NCBI RefSeq assembly: GCF_000473365.1
Contig: NZ_KI421517.1
Coordinates: 2,695,945-2,754,794 of the forward strand
From: Adhaeribacter aquaticus DSM 16391
GTDB taxonomy: Bacteria; Bacteroidota; Bacteroidia; Cytophagales; Hymenobacteraceae
Reading direction: 5' to 3'
Length of the DNA stretch: 58,850 bases
Part shown: piece by piece, positions 31,990-40,657 of the stretch
Layout of the letters: the number at the start of each line of letters is the position of its first letter
How positions within the stretch are numbered: position 1 is the stretch's first letter
Notes under the pieces: generated by a model
What the model was told of the DNA's origin: nothing
The model's input: the letters and a program-made list of their open reading frames with translations, nothing else
The model's database searches: none
Made by a program: the position numbers and the translations under genes

Positions 31990-33384
31990 CTACATCGTTA
32001 TGGTTACATTCTCTTCTGCTTGCTCAGCCTGTAATTGCGCATAATCATCTTCTGCATCGGCTAACAGTGGATTCATGGACTGAGCTGCTTTCTGACTCAT
32101 AATCGGTTTGCCACCTGTAGCTTGAGAGAGTAGGTTGATTGTTTCTTCTACATTATTCGGCAATGGATTACCGAATTCTAACCCTACTACTAATTTCTTA
32201 ACCTGGGATTGATAGGTTTTAACTTCTTCGGTCACGCCTACCCGTAAAGCCAGCATATAAGCTTTCAGGATATTAATTTCCCGGTCCAGCATCTCCCCCC
32301 ATAATTCTTGCTTGTTCATAGCTTTCAGGATGGCCGGGAAGAACTTCATCATTAAAGCAATGCCCGATATTTGGGTACCCTGGCGGTCTTCCTTCTGGGC
32401 AAGGTCAGGGGTATCTGTACAGAAGCGTATAGCTTCCTCTAACGTTTCCCGCTCATCTTTCACCATTTCAATGGCCATCTGCGGAGTGAGGTAAGAAGCT
32501 TTGCCGCCATTTTCCAACTGTACCACTTTGGCCACTTCGTGTTTATCGGGTAGGTCTATTACCTGCCCTTCCAGTATCAGAATAGGGTTAGCAGAATAAT
32601 CATTTACATCAGCCCGGGTAGACATCAACCATTCCAGCCGCTCAATCATTGGCTGCACATCTTCCCATTCGGTTTGCTCCTGTTTGTAATAAGTAACCGG
32701 AATTTTATTAATGATATTCTTTTCCGGCACTACCTCCCAGGTATCTCCTTTTTTGGTGCACTTGTAAATAGTATCAGCGGTATAAATATCAAAATGCTCT
32801 ACCTGTTCTTCGCCTTCGGTCACAAAGTATTTCCGGGCAAATGCCTGCATCTTGCCGTAGATGTCAAAATCAGTATACAGAGTATCTCCTAAGCTTTGAG
32901 CTAATAATATACATCGCACCCGGTTAGCTTTGGTTGGATCGCTGGCATCTGCCTGGTTATCGTGGTAAGGCACAAATAACCGGGCTACTTCGGTTTGAGA
33001 GAACAGAATCCGGGCACTCTCCCGGTTCAGGGCATGCATGCGCATATCTTTCCATAAATCCTTTAGAACCGCAAAGGCTTCTTTGGTATCTTTGGATTCC
33101 TCAATCAGCTGCACGGGTTTACCAAATAGAAAAGCTACGGCGCTGTCTACTATTTTCTTTTGGTAAGGAATAGGAATACGCCACTGCCTGACGGTTTTAG
33201 ATGGCTGGTCACCTTTGGCAGGAAGTATTTTATCCCGACGATTAATGTTAGTCATAACATCGTGCTCCTTGATGTTGTACTGCTTCAGGTTTTTTTCTAC
33301 CTCCGTTTTGCGGGTGGTAAATTGTTCCTGCACGGATGCGATATCATTAGCATCAATCAGTTTTTTTATTTCTTCTAGTGTCAT
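31990..33384 (-). CDS. portal protein (SPP1 gp6-like)
   Basis: 464 residues. The N-terminal arm is followed by WRIPIPYQKKIVDSAVAFLF, a typical portal entry. Then come a wing with RESARILFSQTEVARLFVPY, the strand-rich EQVEHFDIYTADTIYK segment, MIERLEWLMSTRADVNDYSA, the QISGIALMMKF crown helix and a polar end. This matches the SPP1-type portal layout and length. It forms the dodecameric DNA channel. It follows TerL by one base. Confidence 0.9.
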   Translation of the reverse strand: MTLEEIKKLIDANDIASVQEQFTTRKTEVEKNLKQYNIKEHDVMTNINRRDKILPAKGDQPSKTVRQWRIPIPYQKKIVDSAVAFLFGKPVQLIEESKDTKEAFAVLKDLWKDMRMHALNRESARILFSQTEVARLFVPYHDNQADASDPTKANRVRCILLAQSLGDTLYTDFDIYGKMQAFARKYFVTEGEEQVEHFDIYTADTIYKCTKKGDTWEVVPEKNIINKIPVTYYKQEQTEWEDVQPMIERLEWLMSTRADVNDYSANPILILEGQVIDLPDKHEVAKVVQLENGGKASYLTPQMAIEMVKDERETLEEAIRFCTDTPDLAQKEDRQGTQISGIALMMKFFPAILKAMNKQELWGEMLDREINILKAYMLALRVGVTEEVKTYQSQVKKLVVGLEFGNPLPNNVEETINLLSQATGGKPIMSQKAAQSMNPLLADAEDDYAQLQAEQAEENVTITM

Positions 33385-33385
33385 A

Positions 33386-34579
33386 TTAGTAAAAGCCTAA
33401 GGCTTCTTTTGAAGTTGCTTTGATTTCGTATGGTTGTTTCAGCTTATTTAAGGCCACATAGCGAAGGGCATCTAGTCCATGATTGTAGACGTCGACCGGC
33501 ACATTAATAGCTTTACCGGAAAGCTTATCGACCTTCCATTTGTAATTATTTAATTCTTTGCGGAGGTTAACACTTCTGCGGGTAACGTTCAGATGATAGC
33601 GTTTTAAAATATCAATACCATTTTTAACACTATCCGGACCTTTCATGGCTCCTTCAATTCGGAACCCCAGCCTTTTTATTTCTTCAATACTTTTGGGCTC
33701 CGCACTATCGGCAATAATGGGTTTGCTTTTATCAAGAAGCTGGCCGATGTCAGGGTTTGTTAATCCGGATTTATAAACTATTTCATCTAACCACAATTCC
33801 CCGTTTTGCTGATAAACTTCTATGGCGGCAGTTGGATCATTGGTAAATCCAAAGTCAAGTCCTACCGCTATTAATTTGGCGTTTTCCGGTATCTTATCAC
33901 AAACAGACCATTTCCGGAAAACCAACCCTTCAATCTTTCCAGTTAAGCCCCGGGCATAAACCCGCCAAAGCTCTTCATCTTCATCTTTTAAAGCTTCAAT
34001 ACTATCCCGGGTATGCTGTGGCAAAAAGGGGTTATTGCGGTGGTCCGAGATAAGTAATTTTACATGAGGCTGGCCGATTAAATGTTCATGCACCCAAAAT
34101 TCCGCATTGGGGTTATAGTCAATATATGTCTGGGTGTAAGTTCTTAGATATAACTCTTTAAAAATAGGATAAGGAATACCATTAGCTTCATTGATGAAAA
34201 GGTAATCTCTTTTACCAGACTTGGCATCCTGCGGACTATCGTAACTCTTAAATTCCATAACAGATCCGTTATTGAAAGTAAAAGTTAAGGCTGATTTGTT
34301 ATAGGATTTTATGGCTCGTTTTAGCTCGGTTGAATTTTCGTAGATTTCCAGAGCATCCCGTAAGGCGCCTACTCTTAAATTGGGGATATCCTGCCCTACG
34401 ACAGTACATACTTTCTTTTCCCGTTCTGCTAGTTTGGTAAATAAGGCCTGATCAATGCTATAGGTTTTCCCGGAACTGGTACCGCCTTGGTTTACTGTTA
34501 TCAGGGCATCAGAATGATAGTTAGCCTCATATAGGGCCGTAGTAGTAAATAGAATATTTTCTACCTCTTCTACCATCAT
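33386..34579 (-). CDS. terL: terminase large subunit (PBSX type)
   Basis: 397 residues. Walker A is QGGTSSGKT (31-39) and Walker B is YLFINEAN (126-133). The nuclease domain has D242 in GLDFG, D291 in ADSAEP and D370 in HGLDALRY, as in RNase H-like terminase nucleases. It packages DNA into the procapsid with TerS and the portal. MMVEEVENIL may start at either Met. It overlaps TerS by 4 bases. Confidence 0.95.
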   Translation of the reverse strand: MMVEEVENILFTTTALYEANYHSDALITVNQGGTSSGKTYSIDQALFTKLAEREKKVCTVVGQDIPNLRVGALRDALEIYENSTELKRAIKSYNKSALTFTFNNGSVMEFKSYDSPQDAKSGKRDYLFINEANGIPYPIFKELYLRTYTQTYIDYNPNAEFWVHEHLIGQPHVKLLISDHRNNPFLPQHTRDSIEALKDEDEELWRVYARGLTGKIEGLVFRKWSVCDKIPENAKLIAVGLDFGFTNDPTAAIEVYQQNGELWLDEIVYKSGLTNPDIGQLLDKSKPIIADSAEPKSIEEIKRLGFRIEGAMKGPDSVKNGIDILKRYHLNVTRRSVNLRKELNNYKWKVDKLSGKAINVPVDVYNHGLDALRYVALNKLKQPYEIKATSKEALGFY

Positions 34580-35352
34580 AATACGACATCCTTTTCAGAT
34601 GAAACAATGGGCACGTCAGAAGGCAGTATTTTAACAACTGTTTTAAAGATAGGAGCAACTTTAGCCTGGTCGTTATCTTTTTCGAATAACCCATGATGAC
34701 GGGCCATATCTCTTAAGGCAGCATCTGCAGCATACATTTCTACTTTAACGCCGTGCTCAGTTGGAGAAACAGATTTAATACGGCCGGCTTCTTTATCCTT
34801 TACCAGCTTTGCCAGATCAAGGTCTGCTACTTCGGTAAGTTCAGTCTCTCCCGCAACCACCCGGTAAGCATTGGGGTTTCTTTCTAATTCAATTTCGTAA
34901 CGAAGTATTTCTAACCGCTTATTATTTTGGGCTTTGTTGTGTTGGTCAATTACTTCAGAATCCTGAATATTCGCCCGTTGAATGAATTTATCAGCATCTT
35001 CTATTTCTGCCTGAATATCTAAAATAAGCTCATGTAAGGACTTCTTTACTTTGGGGGTTCTTACTACCTGTTTGATGACAAAATAATCATTCAGGGAGCT
35101 TCTGGCAATGTCAGAAATAGACTTTAAGGTTTCAGCAGAAGAAAGAGACATTTCTTTTAGCCTTTTATCAATAGCGGCCTTAACGTGAAGTTTTGTGAAT
35201 AATTGGTATCCTATCTCTTTTGCGGTCTTTTTGGAATAGCCTGCAGCCCGGGCAGCTTTAGCTTTGCAAAATTCAATACAATAAGCATCCACGAACCGCT
35301 GTTCTTTATCCGTTAACTCCTGTAATGGTTCGTGATTTATTTCTGATGACAT
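34576..35352 (-). CDS. terS: terminase small subunit
   Basis: 258 residues. The N-terminal HTH region (LTDKEQRFVDAYCIEFCKAK, ARAAGYSKKTAKEIGYQLFT) is the terminase_2 signature that binds pac or cos DNA. The middle holds a long coiled coil (LILDIQAEIEDADKFIQRAN) that is longer than in standard small subunits, and a C-terminal domain binds TerL. The gene overlaps terL by 4 bases. Recognition of the packaging site probably lies in or near this gene. Confidence 0.9.
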   Translation of the reverse strand: MSSEINHEPLQELTDKEQRFVDAYCIEFCKAKAARAAGYSKKTAKEIGYQLFTKLHVKAAIDKRLKEMSLSSAETLKSISDIARSSLNDYFVIKQVVRTPKVKKSLHELILDIQAEIEDADKFIQRANIQDSEVIDQHNKAQNNKRLEILRYEIELERNPNAYRVVAGETELTEVADLDLAKLVKDKEAGRIKSVSPTEHGVKVEMYAADAALRDMARHHGLFEKDNDQAKVAPIFKTVVKILPSDVPIVSSEKDVVL

Positions 35353-35354
35353 TA

Positions 35355-35915
35355 TTAAAAAATTGAGGTTTGTGTATTCCTAACTGTAAAACCTTCATAG
35401 GTGCGGGTTTTTTCGCAGCCTTCCCGATCAATAAACTTTTCCAATAGGACCTCGTGTACTTCGGTGGTAATGATGCGAAAATCTTTATAGCGTTGAAACC
35501 AGGTTATAACCTCGGGTATAAAATTGGCGAGTGATTTTGGTGAGCATTGTAAAACTTCAGCTGCAGTATTCTGGATACCCTGCCAGGTGCGTTTTCTGGT
35601 TATGCCGTGAATTTTTTCCGGATGATATAATAGCAAAAGGACCGCTAAAAACTCTTTGCGGTACTCTAAATATTTAGAAGTTATATGCCGGCCAATTATT
35701 TCTTCCTGTTCAATATTTCGGTAAGTGCAAAACTCCTGCAGGAACAAAGGCAGTAAGTCGTAATCGGTAAATATGGCTTTAGGCAATATGGCACGTATAT
35801 CTTCATCCAACTCTAAGGCAAGGTGAGGATACCGCTGAACGAAACGGTTAATGATTACCTCTGCTAAGTTGTGGTCCATGCGACCGGATTTTAATACGTT
35901 CATATTTTCAATCAA
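35355..35915 (-). CDS. protein upstream of terminase, unknown, 186 aa
   Basis: Helical and mostly soluble (HNLAEVIINRFVQRYPHLAL, EFLAVLLLLYHPEKIHG, QNTAAEVLQCSPKSLANFI). The last part resembles an HTH with a recognition helix CSPKSLANFIPEVI. The C-terminal 40 residues are basic and may contact DNA. It lies 2 bases before terS and seems to belong to the packaging unit. No named family. Confidence 0.65.
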   Translation of the reverse strand: MIENMNVLKSGRMDHNLAEVIINRFVQRYPHLALELDEDIRAILPKAIFTDYDLLPLFLQEFCTYRNIEQEEIIGRHITSKYLEYRKEFLAVLLLLYHPEKIHGITRKRTWQGIQNTAAEVLQCSPKSLANFIPEVITWFQRYKDFRIITTEVHEVLLEKFIDREGCEKTRTYEGFTVRNTQTSIF

Positions 35916-35953
35916 TAATTATGATATCCTGGCTTTTAGTTCGGTGGTGGTCA

Positions 35954-36133
35954 TTATTTATAATCCTCCGGCTTAATCTCGATCTCCAGCTCAACCGCTA
36001 CTTTTCTCAAATAAGCTTCTGCTCCTTGGTAGTATTCCTCTGCAGCAGGACCTGACCTTACATGATCAATTCTGGTTTCCTTCAGCAGCTTCACTATTGC
36101 ATTCTTAGTTGATTTCTTGTTTAGTCTGGCCAT
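35954..36133 (-). CDS. small protein, paralogue of the neighbour's C-terminus, 59 aa
   Basis: It begins MARLNKKSTKNAIVKLLKET and ends AYLRKVAVELEIEIKPEDYK. That end resembles LDVAKKLGIRIRPEEYTKH in the 86-aa membrane protein encoded just upstream, so the two derive from a common module; here the membrane helix is lost. It lies 5 bases after that gene. Function unknown. Confidence 0.6.
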   Translation of the reverse strand: MARLNKKSTKNAIVKLLKETRIDHVRSGPAAEEYYQGAEAYLRKVAVELEIEIKPEDYK

Positions 36134-36138
36134 CGCTT

Positions 36139-36399
36139 TTAGTGTTTGGTATATTCTTCTGGTCTGATTCTTATTCCTAATTTCTTTGCCACATCCAACA
36201 CCCCCTCTTTGTAAAATTTATAGACTGCCCGGTAATCACTTCCCATAAAGCCAGCTCTCAGTTCATTCTCTCGCAAGGCTTCTACCATTGCGGTCTTGGC
36301 ATCTTTCCTAGTAGCGGTGAATTGAGCTGTTTCCCAAATCAGAGCTACCAGTACAATCACTACCACCAGCATCAGGAATATTTCAACTGCCTCTTTCAT
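36139..36399 (-). CDS. single-span membrane protein, 86 aa
   Basis: An N-terminal span (IFLMLVVVIVLVALIWETAQ) is followed by a basic segment and a cytoplasmic helical domain that ends in IRIRPEEYTKH. This domain is repeated in the 59-aa protein next to it. The gene starts in an ATGA overlap with the upstream 43-aa membrane gene. Such cassettes may be spanin-like or exclusion proteins, but nothing proves it. Confidence 0.6.
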   Translation of the reverse strand: MKEAVEIFLMLVVVIVLVALIWETAQFTATRKDAKTAMVEALRENELRAGFMGSDYRAVYKFYKEGVLDVAKKLGIRIRPEEYTKH

Positions 36400-36527
36400 G
36401 GCTGTTTGCTGGCTGGTTTATGGTCAATAACAAAAAGCCCAACCACCACAATGGCCGCGGTGAGAAGAGCAACCGAACCAACGAGTGCTTTAACAAAAAT
36501 CACCGGGTACATTAAGAGCCTTGCCAT
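36396..36527 (-). CDS. very small membrane protein, 43 aa
   Basis: It begins MARLLMYPVIFVKALVGSVA and has a strongly hydrophobic span (VALLTAAIVVVGLFVI) and a polar end. The stop overlaps the next ATG as ATGA, and the upstream 180 bases (36528-36709) contain no gene but are very AT-rich. Coding is supported by the coupled junction and the clean span. Confidence 0.5.
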   Translation of the reverse strand: MARLLMYPVIFVKALVGSVALLTAAIVVVGLFVIDHKPASKQP

Positions 36528-36709
36528 ATTTATGGTTGTTTTGGAGTCAGTATCTTGTTGCTTTTGGGTGCGGCAATTATAAATAAATTGAATATGTATA
36601 CATGTAAATATAAATAAAATATATATGATTTACCTAAAAAATATATTTGGTTCTTTATCATTCCTTGCAACTATGCTGCAATTATATAGCGCGTTGCATA
36701 TATAGTGCA

Positions 36710-37108
36710 TTAACTAGCCTTCTGGTACCGGATCGGGAGGAGGTGAGCCGGAAGGTAGTCCAGGATAGCTTGCTGAAAAGATTCTAGGTTATCCACTACT
36801 ACCGACTTATAACCAAAGTATTCATTTTCGGCTATCATTTCTTTTTGTTCCGGACTTAAAGACCCACCTGGCTTTTTCATTTCAATCCGGAGGCCGGAGT
36901 ACTGCCCGTTGGGAATATCCAGATTCAGATCAAGCACCCCTTTGGTTAAACCTCTGGCTAAATCCTGACTGGCTGTGATGGCATTTTTGTTTCCGTCGTT
37001 GTGCACCATGTAAAGGCGCCGGCGTAATCCACGAAATTCATTTTTAAACCAGGTCACACATTCGGCCTGAATTTGGGCTTCTGGTTTGATTTTGAATGAG
37101 TTAGTCAT
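36710..37108 (-). CDS. VRR-NUC domain nuclease
   Basis: 132 residues of the PD-(D/E)xK type. Residues of about 8-20 hold EAQIQAECVTWFKNEF, the middle has TKGVLDLNLDIPNGQYSGLR with the acidic DL pair, and IEMKKPGGSLSPEQ provides the E-x-K triad. The family cuts branched DNA; in phages the stand-alone VRR-NUC protein often resolves or trims replication intermediates before packaging. It lies upstream of the 43-aa gene and downstream of the long inverted repeat. Confidence 0.85.
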   Translation of the reverse strand: MTNSFKIKPEAQIQAECVTWFKNEFRGLRRRLYMVHNDGNKNAITASQDLARGLTKGVLDLNLDIPNGQYSGLRIEMKKPGGSLSPEQKEMIAENEYFGYKSVVVDNLESFQQAILDYLPAHLLPIRYQKAS

Positions 37109-37126
37109 AACTGATTATATTTTTTT

Positions 37127-37260
37127 GTCTGCGTGTCCACGTTTTTCCTTTATTCTAGCCCCTTATTACTTATTTGTATTTTTTCTTATATTGTGTAAAT
37201 AGAAAAAGTACAAAATAAGCAAGTAAGTAAAGGAATCAGAAAAGACGTGGACACGCGGAC
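37127..37260. repeat. 134-bp imperfect palindrome with 16-bp end repeats
   Basis: GTCTGCGTGTCCACGT (37127-37142) and ACGTGGACACGCGGAC (37245-37260) are inverted with one mismatch. The bases between them also pair in part (CTTATTACTTATTTGTA with TACAAAATAAGCAAGTAAG), so the region could form one long hairpin centred near 37194. It lies between two nuclease genes in the replication module, a good place for an origin, a primase or packaging site or a small non-autonomous insertion. Confidence 0.7.
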
Positions 37261-37266
37261 ATTTAT

Positions 37267-38004
37267 TCAATGTTTTTTTGATGCTATTGCTTTGATATCT
37301 TTTAATGAAGGCATCTTAACAGTTCTTTTTTTTACCTCCTCTATATTAGTCACTGGAGGTGTTTTTGCCGATTCTTCTGATGCTTTTGGAATTATTGAGG
37401 CGAGCGAGGGAAGTTTTACCATTGTTTTTACACCTTTAGTTTCTTTAATTGGTTTAGGTATTTCAAATTTAGGTTCGTTAGATATTTGATTTATTTTAGG
37501 CTGTAAATCAAATCTATAACTTTTTGCTTGTTGAATACAATCCAACTCGCCACTCCTTAATTCATGTGGTGCAGAGAAACGGCCGTTCTGATAAACTTGG
37601 GATGTATTTATGTGATTATCTTCAAAAAAATTACATGTAAAAAGTTCCATTCTGACTTCCTGCAAGAATCCCATCGGGATACGACTTTGCCCCATAATTG
37701 ACAAAATTGCATCAAATCTTTTGCCTAATTTTCTTTTGTAGGTTTCGGTAACGGCACAGGGTTTTAATTCTATAATCATAAGAATAGACTTCTTAATATC
37801 TCCATACCAAGTAGTGACAGCAAAATCAGGAACGTACCCATCAGGTAATAAAAGTGATTTAGGCTCATACTCATAATGAACTGTAATATTTGAATCGTTC
37901 TGCTCATTAAATATATCCCAACATCTAGCCAGGATAGCCTCAGTTTTAGATCGAAAAATAATCCCTTTATATTCAGTGGGCGTTGCCTGTATTGTCTTTT
38001 CCAT
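37267..38004 (-). CDS. PD-(D/E)xK nuclease with basic tail, 245 aa
   Basis: The first 120 residues carry a TnsA- or resolvase-like core: YKGIIFRSKTEAILARCW (Glu in SKTEA), YEYEPKSLLLPDGYVPDF (catalytic Asp in PDF) and LMIIELKP (E-x-K). The rest is long, basic and low in structure, with two copies of a MPSLKDIKAI / LPSLASIIP motif near the end. It probably cuts branched or foreign DNA during replication. It overlaps the primase-helicase gene by 32 bases. Confidence 0.75.
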   Translation of the reverse strand: MEKTIQATPTEYKGIIFRSKTEAILARCWDIFNEQNDSNITVHYEYEPKSLLLPDGYVPDFAVTTWYGDIKKSILMIIELKPCAVTETYKRKLGKRFDAILSIMGQSRIPMGFLQEVRMELFTCNFFEDNHINTSQVYQNGRFSAPHELRSGELDCIQQAKSYRFDLQPKINQISNEPKFEIPKPIKETKGVKTMVKLPSLASIIPKASEESAKTPPVTNIEEVKKRTVKMPSLKDIKAIASKKH

Positions 38005-40438
38005 TGGTATGTGATTTAATTGTAAAATAGGTTTGGTTTTTAAGCGGACCAGGTGTTCTATTCTTATCCTGTTCTACTTCCAGTTCCATATATTTAAAAT
38101 ACTTTGTCAGCCATTTTTTAAATCGATCAAAAGTAAATCTAGACTCATTATTCCCAGATTCTAAAAGGAAAGAATCATAAATATCTTTCTTATAATAAGT
38201 GTAATTTCGATCTAAAGCATCACAAAACTCCACAAAACTATCGCTCGTTTCTTGCAATAATTTTCTTCTGTTAATATTGATTGGGGCAGTAAATTTGAGC
38301 CCTCCGGTTAAAAACAACTGCACACAGTTAATCATGAGGTTATCAAACCGGTTCCATTCCTCCGCCTCCCAATCATTAAAAAACTCTAGTCCAAATTCAT
38401 CAACGGGCGTATATTGTGCGCTGTAATGTGGCGCTATCTCAATCTCAAACTTACGGCGTGCGTGGCTGTCACCCTCACCACTCACCATATCATTGGTGGT
38501 AATGGCGAACTTTGGTGAACGTTCATAAGGTACACTTACCTGACCTAAATAGAGCCGGTTAATTTTAAGCTCATTGGTGGTCATGTTAAACAGTTTGTCA
38601 AAAGGCAATCTCTTACCATCCCAATCCTCAAACACAATTAAACGAGTAGTTTCATTCACGGTCTGCATGGCAAATTTATCTTTGAAATCAAACGTCTTTC
38701 CGTCCAGCACCTCCGTAGGTTGCATGCGTTTGATGGCCTGAAAAACAAGACCTTTGCCGGTACCCCCCGATGGAACGTCGCTAATTTGTTCATCAACTAA
38801 TATAACTACTTTTGGATTAGATGGTGCTTTATATCCATGTAGTAAATACCCAATTGCAGTCATTAAACTGCAAAGCCTTCCAGGTGTATTGTCTCCAATT
38901 GGTTTAATTTCCTGCCCGGTTATGTTAAAAAGAAATCTATAAAAGTCAGTGTCATTTAAATAGTCGGTTTCTTCTATTAAAGTAAATTTTCGATCAATTA
39001 CCTGCTCCAGCCAGATTTTACCAGCGAGCAATTTATAATCGCTAAAGATGACCGTATGGCGGGTTATGGTTAAAAACCCATTATTAAAATAAAAATAAGC
39101 ATGCGTCCGGGTGTCACGCTGGAACTCATTGCCAATGTCCGGCAGCATTTCAATTAACCCTTCTTCAAACCAGATGCGGTGCTCTGACTTTAACCGCTCA
39201 TCCAGTTCAAAGCGGAAGATGCCATCAAACTCAAACGGGAGGGAGGCCACGTATGAAATAACGTATTGCTTGATTTCCTTGCGATCCACGGCACGAACAA
39301 TGTTATTCTTAACCTGTACCACCAGGTGATTCTTGCCTACCTTATATGTGCCAAATCCAGCCTCTTCTAAAAAGGCCAGGTACTTGGATTTTGACATTTC
39401 CAGTTTGTACTGTTCCTTCTTTTCATCTTTCAGAACCAATCGCCAGAACTTCTCAATTTTAACATTCGGCTCCTGGTAAATCTTTTCCACTACCGGACGG
39501 AGTAAGTTTTCCGGTACCCCGTTCATGGCACTAACTTTGGTCAGAACATTATCCGGATACTGACCATCGCGGCGTTGGGTACGCACGTACATTTCCACTT
39601 CATCCGGTAGAATAGGCTCTGCCATACCTTCCCGGATCGAGCGGCTGATAACCTTATCAGCATCCTCATAACTGGCTACGTTGCTCTTTTGCCGGATCGC
39701 ATTTTTTAATGCCTCCTCAGCTTCGGATTGGAAAAGGAAACCAGTGGCCACGTAACCACCCAAAAGAAAGCCGGCTGTATTTAGCTGTTTATGCTTCTCA
39801 CCATCCTCAGCTTTTAACACCAGGTTAACCGCTCTTTCCAGAATGACCTGCCCGTAATTGGTGCGGCCGTAAACCACAGGAGGAGCGGAGGGCTTGGGTC
39901 TTAAATCCAGTTCATTTAGCTCATCCGGCCCCAAGGTTTTACTGTCGGGATTGTGGAACAAATCCGGATCATAAGAAATAAACCGGGCACGGTCCACATT
40001 CTTGCAGGACTTATCAATCAGGACCTCATAGGTTTCACGGTAATACTTCTCAATCCATTTAAAACTATCCAGGTGCCGGAGCGGATCTATCTTGACATAC
40101 ACCACTAAGCCATCACCCGAAACACTTAAATGCAGAGCATAGGTGTAAGGGTCCTGCTCCAGCTGGCGCCGCTTGCTGGTGTCGTGGTCAATGTCAATGG
40201 CCAGTATACCGGAGTGGGTTTTTAAGCCGGGAATGCTGCGGTGGCTGAAGGTACCGGAAGGCGTGAAGTAAGGAATTGTTTTCTTTGCTTCCGTCCGGGC
40301 TTTCTTATCTTCCAGCGTGCGGATCTGTTCCACGGCTGTTTGCCACTGGCCTTGCTTGATGCCTTGCAGGATAAGCAACAGCGCCACCTCGTGGCCGTTG
40401 GTAACTTCTTTGATGTGTTTATATAAGGATACCATCAT
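37973..40438 (-). CDS. primase-helicase (BT4734/VirE-N primase plus SF3 helicase)
   Basis: 821 residues. The N-terminus (about 75-165) fits the BT4734-like/VirE N-terminal domain: ILAIDIDHDTSKRRQ with two Asp, then SVSGDGLVVYVKIDP. A VirE-like alpha-helical domain follows. Residues of about 540-680 are an SF3-type helicase with Walker A SGGTGKG (557-563) and Walker B LIVFEDWD (600-607), then FAITTNDMV. It probably primes and unwinds phage DNA. It may start at either of the first two Met residues. Confidence 0.85.
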   Translation of the reverse strand: MMVSLYKHIKEVTNGHEVALLLILQGIKQGQWQTAVEQIRTLEDKKARTEAKKTIPYFTPSGTFSHRSIPGLKTHSGILAIDIDHDTSKRRQLEQDPYTYALHLSVSGDGLVVYVKIDPLRHLDSFKWIEKYYRETYEVLIDKSCKNVDRARFISYDPDLFHNPDSKTLGPDELNELDLRPKPSAPPVVYGRTNYGQVILERAVNLVLKAEDGEKHKQLNTAGFLLGGYVATGFLFQSEAEEALKNAIRQKSNVASYEDADKVISRSIREGMAEPILPDEVEMYVRTQRRDGQYPDNVLTKVSAMNGVPENLLRPVVEKIYQEPNVKIEKFWRLVLKDEKKEQYKLEMSKSKYLAFLEEAGFGTYKVGKNHLVVQVKNNIVRAVDRKEIKQYVISYVASLPFEFDGIFRFELDERLKSEHRIWFEEGLIEMLPDIGNEFQRDTRTHAYFYFNNGFLTITRHTVIFSDYKLLAGKIWLEQVIDRKFTLIEETDYLNDTDFYRFLFNITGQEIKPIGDNTPGRLCSLMTAIGYLLHGYKAPSNPKVVILVDEQISDVPSGGTGKGLVFQAIKRMQPTEVLDGKTFDFKDKFAMQTVNETTRLIVFEDWDGKRLPFDKLFNMTTNELKINRLYLGQVSVPYERSPKFAITTNDMVSGEGDSHARRKFEIEIAPHYSAQYTPVDEFGLEFFNDWEAEEWNRFDNLMINCVQLFLTGGLKFTAPININRRKLLQETSDSFVEFCDALDRNYTYYKKDIYDSFLLESGNNESRFTFDRFKKWLTKYFKYMELEVEQDKNRTPGPLKNQTYFTIKSHTNGKDNTGNAH

Positions 40439-40441
40439 GGG

Positions 40442-40657
40442 TTATTTACTGTCAGGTACTTTAACTTTTTCCGGATTAGCAGCTTGCCACTCCAGCATTT
40501 TAATGGCTAACTGATGCGCCTGTGCTGCTTTCTTAAATTGTTCCTGGTTGGCATTCGGGCTGTGTAAAACCAGTCGGCACCAATCCAGGATAATCTTAGG
40601 CGCATAGGTGTCTGCAGCCCTTAGGGTAAAATAAGGCTCGTCGTTATGCAGGATCAT
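40442..40657 (-). CDS. small replication-region protein, 71 aa
   Basis: From the ATG at 40657, overlapping the helicase stop as ATGA, it begins MILHNDEPYFTLRAADTYA. It is a single helical unit (ANQEQFKKAAQAHQLAIKML) and ends in a basic tail. Proteins of this type occur next to helicase and primase genes in Bacteroidetes phages without named function. A longer frame upstream of 40657 lies inside the helicase gene and is rejected. Confidence 0.6.
   Translation of the reverse strand: MILHNDEPYFTLRAADTYAPKIILDWCRLVLHSPNANQEQFKKAAQAHQLAIKMLEWQAANPEKVKVPDSK

Noticed and set aside
31853-32044. Plus-strand frame of 63 codons
   Set aside because: It is the complement of the portal 3' end and of a 53-aa minus-strand membrane gene with a coupled start.
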